From NCBI GenBank assembly GCA_963926275.1, contig CAWUWP010000057.1, positions 1-5,952 of the forward strand: 5,952 nucleotides of DNA, in the 5' to 3' direction. Positions within the stretch are counted from its first letter, which is position 1. Each line of letters starts with the position of its first letter. The stretch is from UBA1858 sp963926275 (GTDB taxonomy: Bacteria > Pseudomonadota > Gammaproteobacteria > UBA4575). The notes below the pieces were generated by a model. That model searched no databases and had not been told where the DNA came from. It saw nothing but the letters and a program-made list of their open reading frames with translations. Positions 1 to 5,952 of this stretch are shown here, piece by piece. Position numbers and translations under genes: made by a program.

Positions 1-2
1 AG

Positions 3-623
3 CGTGATGTTACTACCCAGATAATTGCTAACATAATTGATTTAGATCGATTTAAATCAACGGGTAAAAAACCTAAAGAATTATCACCACATTTATTAGT
101 GACAAGAAATTTAGAGCTTATATATGATAATGAAACTGCAATTAAAGCGTTTAATGAGATATTAACTAGTTATCCAAATGCACGCCTAACGATTGCAGGA
201 ACAGGTCCTGAATTAGAGAATCTACAATCATTGGTAGAGCAACTAGATTTAACTCAGCGAGTATTATTTACTGGCCGGGTTTATACTCAACAGATGCCAA
301 CACTGTATCAATCGGCTGATGTCATGATCAACCCAAGTCGAGTAGACAATATGCCCAACTTCATCCTGGAAGCATTAGCTAGCAAAGTACCAGTGGTAAG
401 TACAAACGTGCGCGGGATACCTTATATGGTTGAGCATGAGAATACGGCGTTACTTGTCAATCCGAATGACTATCTAGCTATGGCAAGTGCAATCCGTCAG
501 GTGCTTGAAGATGAGCAGTGTCAGCGCAAACTAGTAAATTCAGGATTATCATTAGTCAAGCAGTTTGCCTGGTCTGAAGTCAGTCAGCATTGGTTGTCTT
601 TATATAAAAAGTTAGCGACATAA
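3..623 (+). CDS. GT4-type glycosyltransferase, C-terminal part (5' end outside window)
   Basis: The reading frame is open from the first complete codon of the window to a TAA stop, giving 206 residues with no in-window start; a GTG at 99 is internal, because the residues before it (NIIDLDRF, then HLLVTRNL) already match the family. This is the C-terminal Rossmann domain (Glycos_transf_1), which binds the nucleotide-sugar donor. Visible landmarks are the VTRNLE..YDN..AIKAF linker, LTIAGTGPE, VLFTGRV, and the donor-site block VDNMPNFILEALASKVPVVS followed by GIPYMVEHENTALLV. In this family such enzymes transfer sugars onto lipid-linked or surface polysaccharide at the cytoplasmic face of the inner membrane; the acceptor and sugar cannot be told from the sequence. 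It is followed after 2 bp by a capK-like gene, so the two were probably co-transcribed and co-translated. No defect is visible in this fragment. The proline usual before NIID is Ala here. Confidence 0.9.
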   Translation, partial: RDVTTQIIANIIDLDRFKSTGKKPKELSPHLLVTRNLELIYDNETAIKAFNEILTSYPNARLTIAGTGPELENLQSLVEQLDLTQRVLFTGRVYTQQMPTLYQSADVMINPSRVDNMPNFILEALASKVPVVSTNVRGIPYMVEHENTALLVNPNDYLAMASAIRQVLEDEQCQRKLVNSGLSLVKQFAWSEVSQHWLSLYKKLAT

Positions 624-625
624 TT

Positions 626-2002
626 ATGAGTAGTTCTTTAAAAATACGACAATACTCTGATGCTTATACATTTATTGCATCTTGCTTGCTATTTCCTCTG
701 CACGAAAAACTGAAAAAACATATTACAGTCAGCGCACTTAAAAAACAGGAGAAAAGCTAGTGGTTAACCACCAGTGAACTGAAAAAATCACAAATAGAGC
801 GGTTAGCTAAGTTATTAATCCATGCATACGAAAACGTACCATATTATAAAGATTTATTTAACTAGTTAGGTTTTGATCCTAAATCAATAAATTCATTAGA
901 GGCATTAACTCAATTGCCTTTTTTAACTAAAGCAATTATTCGAGAAAACTCTGAGCAAATAAAATCAATAATCCCAGATAACTTAGCTAAATTTAATACC
1001 GGTGGCTCTAGTGGGCAACCTTTAGTGTTTTATATCGGTAACGAACGCGTGAGCCATGATGTTGCTGCAAAATGGCGTGCAACACGTTGGTGGGGTGTTG
1101 ATATAGGTGATCCGGAATTAGTTGTATGGGGGTCGCCGATAGAATTAGGTGCGCAAGACAAAGTGCGTTTAATCCGAGACAAGCTACTTCGTACGCAGTT
1201 ATTACCTGCATTTGATATGTCCGATGAAAAACTTCAAGGATTTATCGATGAGATAATACGTTACCAACCAAAAATGTTATTTGGTTATCCATCAGCACTT
1301 GGGCGTATTGCTAAATATGCCAGCGAGCACTCAATAGATATGAAAAATATCGGAGTGAAAGTAGTTTTTGTAACCTCAGAATATCTATATCCAGAACAAC
1401 GTGAGTTAATACAAAATTGCTTTAATTGTAAAGTAGCTAATGAATATGGCGGACGTGACGCAGGCTTTATTTCACATGAGTGCCCATCTGGAAATATGCA
1501 TATTAAGGCTGAAGATATCATTGTTGAAATTATTAACCCACAAGGACAGCCAGTACAAGCAGGTGAGTCCGGTGAGATAGTAGTGACGCATTTAGCGACA
1601 AGAGATTATCCATTTGTTCGTTATAGGACTGGCGGCATAGGTGTTTTAGATGATAAACAATGTGCTTGTGGTCGTGGGCTACCTATCCTTAAAGAAATCC
1701 AAGGGCGTACCACAGATTTTGTCGTTAGCCAGAGTGGAAGCGTCATGCATGGTCTAGCATTGATATATGTGCTTAGGGAAATCACGAGTATTAGTGAATT
1801 TAAGATTGTTCAAGAAACTAAAGACCATACAAATATTTTCCTGATTGTTGATAATGAGTTCACAGCTAGTGATAAGTTAGAAATTATTAAAGGATTTAAA
1901 GCACGATTAGGTGAGCAAGTTGAGATTGTAATTGAATGTGTTGAAAAAATACCAGCAGAAAAATCAGGTAAGTTTAGGTACGTGATTAGCCACGCTATAT
2001 GA
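626..2002 (+). pseudogene. CapK/PaaK-like adenylate-forming protein, interrupted by two in-frame TAG codons
   Basis: From the ATG at 626 one frame runs 458 codons to TGA, about the normal length for the COG1541 (CapK, phenylacetate-CoA ligase-like) family, but TAG codons stand at codon 45 (758-760) and codon 80 (863-865). Sequence on both sides is clearly family-like: LFPLHEKLKKH before the first, HAYENVPYYKDLFN between them, LPFLTK after. The first TAG sits in S-*-W, where relatives commonly read SQW, so CAG to TAG is likely. The remaining 378 codons are open and keep the phosphate-binding loop TGGSSGQP (about codon 125), EYGGRDAGF (about 273), a cysteine pair CACGRG, and a C-terminal KSGKF lysine. 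The Asp of the YRTGD motif is Gly (YRTGG, about 332). Relatives in polysaccharide clusters are thought to activate an acyl group; the substrate is unknown. The TTG at 914 is inside the domain with no plausible ribosome site, so a functional restart is unlikely. Probably a recent pseudogene; sequence error or amber suppression is possible. Confidence 0.8.
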
Positions 2003-2016
2003 GAGCCAGTAAAATC

Positions 2017-3000
2017 TTAGATAATCTTCCTTAAAGATTGCTCATAGTATCTTTTTAATAGTGGAGTTAATCCTGTTTTTAAATGTTGTTTGGTTTTGTC
2101 TTTGGGGATTACGACGTTGTCAAAAAAACTTGTCTGGAACTTGTCGGTATTATTTGCAAGAAATACACATAATTTTTCAAATCGTTTTACAGCAAGTTTG
2201 TCGTAGCTAGAAAAGTCAGGTTTCATTAATTCAAAAGAATGGCTGAGTAGTACATGCGACTGCCATTTCTGCTCATAGGCATTAATCATGCTTGAGCTAA
2301 GTTCTGCGTATGAACAAGCTGTTAATTGTGAGTGACGTCTTTTGCCAGAACCATCGATGAATGTGGTCATTGGCACTTCCATAATCCCGTTATGTTCGAC
2401 CGGCGGCTGAATGTCATCAAATACATTTATCTCACAATTTTCAGTAAAGCAGTAGTTATAGCTAGAGTTAAATGAGAGACCGCTAGCTTCTACAGCACTG
2501 AGTGTGTCGTTATTCGCGCCAAATGATCCCGCTCTAAAAGCAGTTATATTGTTGCATCCAGCATCTGTTAATAAATCTTTTCCTAAGGACAATAGGTGTG
2601 TTTGTTCTTGTGTTGTGAAATATTTGAGATGTTCTCGTTTACTTTTAATGTGTGGAAATATAACGCTGTTAGATTCATCAGTCCATTCTGGATGTACATG
2701 CAGTTCCACACTTTGATTTGCATCCAGAACCAAGCCAACGACTTCATCTAAATATGATTAACCAAAGCGCATTGAAAATAACGGTTCAACAAAAAATACG
2801 GCTTTTAAACCATGCTCTTTTAATAGATTGAGTTGAAAAAGTAAACCGTAGTCACCTTTATTAGTTTTTCCGTAAATATAGTTTTTGAACGCTTGTGGAA
2901 ATTTAGCGTCAATATTATTCCAGCCACCACACCAGGTTTCTGTATCCACAGTAATATAAACATTTAGAGGGGGATTAGAGTTAGACATTTTGGTGTGCAT
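2017..3000 (-). pseudogene. NodB/CE4-like polysaccharide deacetylase, interrupted by an in-frame TAA
   Basis: Reading leftward from the ATG at 3000 (or a second ATG at 2988) to the TAA at 2019-2017, one frame spans 327 codons, a normal length for polysaccharide deacetylases of exopolysaccharide loci. TAA at codon 81 (2760-2758) splits it. The N-terminal piece holds motif 1, ITVDTETW (Asp about 19), and the FFVEPLF strand. The C-terminal piece holds the metal-ligand motif LHVHPEW (His about 101 and 103), the motif FRAGSFG (Arg about 156) with GLSFNSSYN, and the late LLSHSFEL histidine (about 254). Neither half alone has a complete active site. The frame does not shift across the stop, and the residues after it (SYLDEVVGL) fit the family's helix, so a single substitution such as CAA to TAA explains it. 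The family removes N- or O-acetyl groups from polysaccharide; it resembles the WalW-like branch, but that placement is tentative. It converges on the capK-like gene with 14 bp between stops and is divergent from thiS. No good Shine-Dalgarno is seen before either ATG. Confidence 0.8.
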
Positions 3001-3020
3001 GAATAAATTTATAAGTCTTT

Positions 3021-3041
3021 ATACTAGCAACATTCTAGTAT
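3021..3041. promoter_or_regulatory. 7-bp perfect inverted repeat in the divergent deacetylase/thiS spacer
   Basis: ATACTAG (3021-3027) and its exact complement CTAGTAT (3035-3041) flank a 7-base centre. The dyad lies in the only divergent intergenic region, 21 bp upstream of the deacetylase ATG and about 80 bp upstream of thiS. The left arm overlaps a TATACT hexamer on the + strand (3020-3025) and TATAAA on the - strand (3023-3018), so it could be an operator over a promoter. No convincing -35 box pairs with either hexamer, and no run of T follows that would suggest a terminator. Its function is inferred from position only. Confidence 0.3.
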
Positions 3042-3121
3042 TAAAATAGCGAAAGAAGTCACAGCATGTTATGTGAACAATGTACAATCTCTGATAGGCA
3101 GAGCTGATAAAATTAATTATT

Positions 3122-3322
3122 ATGCAAATTAAACTGAATGGTGAATTCAAACAGATTGTTGATCAATGCTCAATCACTGAGATATTGAAAATACTAGATC
3201 TACAAAATATAAGACTTGCTGTTGAAGTGAATCTGGAAGTCATTCCGCACGCTCAACATGCATCATTCATGCTCTCTGCTGGTGATAATATAGAAATCAT
3301 TCAGGCGGTAGGTGGTGGCTAG
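3122..3322 (+). CDS. thiS: Sulfur carrier protein ThiS
   Basis: A 66-residue ubiquitin-like (beta-grasp) protein of normal ThiS length: MQIKLNGEF at the start, SITEILKILDL helix, AVEVNLEVIPHAQHASFMLSAGDNIEIIQAVGGG at the end. The C-terminal Gly-Gly is the functional tail: in the known pathway it is adenylated by ThiF and converted to a thiocarboxylate that gives sulfur to ThiG during thiazole synthesis for thiamin. The ATG at 3122 gives exactly the family's N-terminus; the leader before it has no strong Shine-Dalgarno, only a small CTCTG/CAGAG hairpin at 3089-3103 and a TACAAT hexamer at 3083-3088. No THI-box (TPP riboswitch) sequence is recognisable in the 121-bp upstream spacer. The stop is TAG, and thiG follows 36 bp later in the same frame, so the pair forms one operon. 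Intact. Confidence 0.95.
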   Translation: MQIKLNGEFKQIVDQCSITEILKILDLQNIRLAVEVNLEVIPHAQHASFMLSAGDNIEIIQAVGGG

Positions 3323-3358
3323 AATAACTTTACAAAACTTATAAAAGAAAATAATAAA

Positions 3359-4156
3359 GTGGAAATTACACAAACTCCCTGGAAGATGGGGCAACATCAG
3401 TTCAATTCACGACTACTGGTCGGGACTGGTAAATATCGTGATTTTGATCAGACACGGGAAGCAATCATTGCCAGCGGTGCTGAAATTGTCACAGTCGCTC
3501 TGCGCCGCACTAACATTGGACAAGAAACAGACCAGCCGAATTTGCTGGATTATATTCCTAGTGATAAATTTACAATCTTGCCAAATACAGCCGGCTGTTT
3601 TAACTGTGATGATGCCGTACGTGTCTGTAAATTAGGTCGAGAATTATTAGATGGTCATTCTTTAGTAAAGTTAGAAGTGCTTGCTGATAAAACCACGTTG
3701 TTTCCCAATGTCATTGATACAATCAAAGCCGCTGAAATATTAGTCAAGGATGGTTTTGAGGTAATGGTTTATACCAATGACGACCCGATAATCGCTAAAA
3801 CGCTTGAAGATATAGGTTGCGCTTCAATTATGCCGCTAGCCGCGCCAATAGGGTCTGGGCTGGGTATTCGTAACCCTTATAATATTGTCACTATTATTGA
3901 AAATGCCAACGTGCCGGTGATTGTCGATGCCGGAGTAGGAACAGCATCAGATGCTACGATAGCAATGGAATTAGGTTGTGCAGGGGTATTAATGAATACA
4001 GCGATAGCTGAAGCTACCCATCCTGTGACGATGGCAACGGCGATGAATCATGCCATTGTTGCCGGCAGACTCGCTTATCTTGCTGGTCGTATGCCTAAGC
4101 GAAGATTCGCATCAGCTTCTTCACCGATAGAAGACACAATCTCCGCTAAGCCTTGA
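3359..4156 (+). CDS. thiG: Thiazole synthase ThiG
   Basis: ThiG builds the thiazole phosphate of thiamin from 1-deoxy-xylulose 5-phosphate, dehydroglycine (or iminoglycine) and the sulfur on ThiS, in the cytoplasm. The 265-residue (beta/alpha)8-barrel is full length and has the family signatures: SRLLVGTGKY (17-26), VTVALRRTNIG (45-54), ILPNTAGC (73-80), the VKLEVLAD segment whose Lys (about 104) forms the imine with the sugar substrate, VMVYTNDDP (135-143), IGSGLGIRNPYN (164-175), VIVDAGVGTASDA (187-199) and AGRMPKR at the end. The GTG at 3359 is chosen because it gives the usual N-terminal length before SRLLVGTG; the only nearby ATG (codon 10) would cut this region short. The ribosome site is weak (AAAAGAAAA, with no GGAG). 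It ends in TGA overlapping the start of trmB. No defects were seen. Confidence 0.96.
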   Translation: MEITQTPWKMGQHQFNSRLLVGTGKYRDFDQTREAIIASGAEIVTVALRRTNIGQETDQPNLLDYIPSDKFTILPNTAGCFNCDDAVRVCKLGRELLDGHSLVKLEVLADKTTLFPNVIDTIKAAEILVKDGFEVMVYTNDDPIIAKTLEDIGCASIMPLAAPIGSGLGIRNPYNIVTIIENANVPVIVDAGVGTASDATIAMELGCAGVLMNTAIAEATHPVTMATAMNHAIVAGRLAYLAGRMPKRRFASASSPIEDTISAKP

Positions 4157-4845
4157 ATCAGCAACAGCCTCCTCCATTACGTACCAACCGTAGCTTTGTA
4201 ATACGCGAAGGCCGATTTACGAGTGCGCAGAAAAAAGCATGGAGTGAGTTATGGCCAAAATATGGAATACCGGATAAAGAACTAGATAAAATTGTTCCTA
4301 ATGACTGGTTTAATAAAAGTCAGCCGGTAATTCTTGATATAGGTTTTGGTAGTGGAGACTCACTAATTTCCTTGGCACAACAACGACCAGACTTTAATTT
4401 TATGGGTGTTGAAGTGTATCGACCTGGAATCGGGGCAGTACTTCAAAAAATAGATAAACAAGAATTAGATAATATACGCGTGATCAATGCTGATGTTATG
4501 CCCTTGTTAAAATCAAAACTTGCGGAAGATCTTATCACCGGAGTGATGGTTTGGTTTCCAGATCCTTGGCCTAAAACCAAGCATCACAAGCGCAGGTTAA
4601 TTCAACAAGAGTTTTTACAGGAAATAGAAAGGGTGATGCTAGCCAATGGTATTTTACATCTGGCTAGTGATTGGCAGCCTTATATAAAGTTTATGATTAA
4701 GCATACTGCCGAAGTGAAAAACTTTATAGCCACCAATTCCTCTATCAATCCACTTAAGCTAGTTCGTCCACCCACGCGATTTGAGCAGCGCGGGTTACGA
4801 AAAGGTCACGAAGTGACTGACTTGATCTATCAACTAGAAAAGTAG
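4153..4845 (+). CDS. trmB: tRNA (guanine-N7-)-methyltransferase TrmB
   Basis: A 230-residue class I SAM-dependent methyltransferase that makes m7G at position 46 of the tRNA variable loop. It has the SAM-binding motif VILDIGFGSGDSL (59-71), the acidic GVEVYRPG (85-92), INADV (111-115), the family hallmark FPDPWPKTKHHKRR (135-148) with the catalytic Asp region, ASDW (171-174), and the C-terminal substrate block RPPTRFEQRG..KGHEVTDL. The N-terminal LRTNRSFVIREGR is also typical. The start is TTG at 4153, four bases overlapping the thiG TGA; an in-frame TAA at 4147-4149 and the lack of any ATG before codon 84 leave no better choice. The gene is therefore probably translated by coupling to thiG. 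It ends with TAG at the normal family length, which shows TAG is a true stop in this genome. It converges on the SulP gene with 5 bp between stops. Intact. Confidence 0.95.
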   Translation: MNQQQPPPLRTNRSFVIREGRFTSAQKKAWSELWPKYGIPDKELDKIVPNDWFNKSQPVILDIGFGSGDSLISLAQQRPDFNFMGVEVYRPGIGAVLQKIDKQELDNIRVINADVMPLLKSKLAEDLITGVMVWFPDPWPKTKHHKRRLIQQEFLQEIERVMLANGILHLASDWQPYIKFMIKHTAEVKNFIATNSSINPLKLVRPPTRFEQRGLRKGHEVTDLIYQLEK

Positions 4846-4850
4846 TATTT

Positions 4851-5952
4851 TTAACTGCTAGGTTTCATCGTACAAGCAGGGCAATTTTCTTGTGTAGATA
4901 AAGGACATTTTTCTTCTTGGCACCCATCAATTTTGCTCCATGCAAAATTGATAGCTTGCTGTTCTGTATGACAGAAATGGTCAAGCCATGCATCACTTGC
5001 AAAGCCGGTACGTAAGAACACATCCATGACTTGTTTCTTGGTGCGACAGAATAAAAACTCAATGCCTAAGCTGTGTAATCTCACAGCAAGCTGATGTAGC
5101 ATTTCTTCACCCGTTGCATCAATTTCATTAATTCCTTCGGCATCGATAATAATGAATTTTAGATCTGGTTTAGAGGCGACACGCTCTAATACCTTCTCTT
5201 CAAAATAACCGGTATTAGCGAAGAACAGCGAACCATCAAATCTTAAAACTGCAATTTTAGGGCAAGTCTTCAGGATATTCGCTTCTGCATCACCCAAAGT
5301 GCCATCACTTTGCATGGCTAGTACAGCGATTCTTGGGCGCATTGTGCGATACATATATAAGCCCATAGACAGGACTACGCCAACTAAAATACTTTTCTCT
5401 AAGTGAGGCGCCCACCATAGCGTTAGGATAAATGTAATCACTGCTACGATGGCATCATGTTTTTGCACACGCCAAGCGTATTTAATTGGCTTGAACTTTA
5501 TTAAATTGAATACCGCAAGAATAATTACAGCCGCTAAGGTTGGTTGCGGAAGGTGATAAAGCAACGGCGTTAAAAATAGTAATGTCACCATGACTAACAA
5601 ACCACTGGCGATTGCTGCGAATCCTGTCTTTGCTCCCGCACTTAAATTAACCGCAGAACGAGAAAATGAGCCTGAAACAGCATAACCCGAGAACAGACTA
5701 GAAGTGATGTTAGCCAGACCCTGTCCGACTAAGCCTTGGTTGGCATCTAAACGTTGGCGAGTTTGTGCTGCAATAGCTTTAGCGACAGAAATGGCCTCGG
5801 TAAAACCGATTAAACCAATAGCAATGGCATTGGTAAGTAGCAGCCCAGCTGTCTGTAAGTCAATATCTGGAAATGAAAATGCAGGTAATCCTTGAGGAAT
5901 AGTGCCAACTACGTTACCGCCAAGTTCCTCATATTTTAATAACCAAGAGGCA
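4851..5952 (-). CDS. SulP-family anion permease with STAS domain (N-terminus outside window)
   Basis: Reading leftward, the frame is open from the right edge of the window to a TAA, giving 366 visible residues; the TTG at 5600 is internal. The membrane part carries the SulP signature: GFTEAISVAKAIA, DANQGLVGQGLANI, SSLFSGYAVSGSFSRSAVN, then several hydrophobic segments (LVMVTLLFLTPLL, AAVIILAVFNLI, AIVAVITFILTLWW, ILVGVVLSMGLYMY). A C-terminal STAS domain follows (visible residues about 230-320) with LRFDGSLFFAN and the IIIDAEGINEIDATGEEML phosphorylation-loop region. SulP proteins move sulfate, bicarbonate or dicarboxylates across the inner membrane; the substrate cannot be assigned here. 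After STAS comes an extra tail with four cysteines, C-X4-C-X7-C-X2-C (4922-4872), which is unusual for the family and could bind metal or form disulfides. It stands alone on the - strand, opposite the thi operon, with no evident link to it. Confidence 0.92.
   Translation of the reverse strand, partial: ASWLLKYEELGGNVVGTIPQGLPAFSFPDIDLQTAGLLLTNAIAIGLIGFTEAISVAKAIAAQTRQRLDANQGLVGQGLANITSSLFSGYAVSGSFSRSAVNLSAGAKTGFAAIASGLLVMVTLLFLTPLLYHLPQPTLAAVIILAVFNLIKFKPIKYAWRVQKHDAIVAVITFILTLWWAPHLEKSILVGVVLSMGLYMYRTMRPRIAVLAMQSDGTLGDAEANILKTCPKIAVLRFDGSLFFANTGYFEEKVLERVASKPDLKFIIIDAEGINEIDATGEEMLHQLAVRLHSLGIEFLFCRTKKQVMDVFLRTGFASDAWLDHFCHTEQQAINFAWSKIDGCQEEKCPLSTQENCPACTMKPSS

Noticed and set aside
914..2002. 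A complete shorter CapK-like gene starting at TTG 914
   Set aside because: The supposed start is inside the conserved LPFLTK segment, has no ribosome site, and the same frame upstream continues the family's N-terminal sequence back to an ATG at 626.
2023..2039. AATCTT/AAGATT stem near the capK-deacetylase convergent junction as a terminator
   Set aside because: Only six A-T-rich pairs, inside the deacetylase coding end, with no T-run on either side.
2017..2733. A separate small gene made of the second half of the deacetylase
   Set aside because: It begins at an internal TTG without a ribosome site, and its frame is continuous with the N-terminal half across one TAA.
626..3000. Alternative genetic code with TAG/TAA read as glutamine
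   Set aside because: thiS and trmB end at TAG at normal family length and the deacetylase and sulP end at TAA, so these codons work as stops in this genome.
4841..4859. AGTAGT/ACTGCT hairpin across the trmB and sulP stop codons as a bidirectional terminator
   Set aside because: Six pairs including a wobble; the T-run is in the loop rather than after the stem.
5704..5895. Open frame on the + strand inside the SulP gene
   Set aside because: It lies opposite the strongly conserved SulP signature region on the - strand and has no recognisable family of its own.

Overview
This window looks like an AT-rich (estimated near 40% GC) gammaproteobacterial chromosome. The basis is the order thiS-thiG-trmB, which is familiar from Pseudomonas and related Gammaproteobacteria, together with the protein sequences themselves. 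The species cannot be named from the sequence. All bases belong to, or lie close to, protein genes; no RNA genes, insertion sequences, CRISPR arrays or long non-coding stretches were seen.

Left part (1-3000): the edge of a surface-polysaccharide locus. It holds the C-terminal half of a GT4-type glycosyltransferase (+, running in from the left edge). Two bases later comes a CapK/PaaK-like adenylate-forming protein (+), and then, tail to tail, a NodB/CE4-type polysaccharide deacetylase (-). The last two genes are broken only by isolated in-frame nonsense codons: two TAG in the capK-like gene (758-760, 863-865) and one TAA in the deacetylase gene (2757 region, at 2758-2760). Their frames are otherwise open for almost full family length. 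The capK-like protein has also lost the conserved Asp of its YRTGD motif. The simplest reading is a polysaccharide locus in early decay. Reassigned or suppressed stop codons, or sequence error, are alternatives, but TAG is used as an ordinary stop by thiS and trmB next door.

Right part (3122-4845): an intact housekeeping operon, thiS (sulfur carrier) - thiG (thiazole synthase) - trmB (tRNA m7G46 methyltransferase). It is divergent from the deacetylase across a 121-bp spacer that carries a perfect 7-bp dyad. thiG starts with GTG and trmB with TTG; the TTG overlaps the thiG stop. thiS and thiG lie in one frame separated by a single TAG.

Right edge (4851-5952, -): the C-terminal two thirds or so of a SulP-family anion permease with its STAS domain, convergent with trmB and only 5 bp away. 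It carries an unusual four-cysteine tail. The gene continues beyond the window.

The most notable signal is the cluster of three point nonsense codons in two adjacent polysaccharide genes while the neighbours are intact. No clear new biological system was found.
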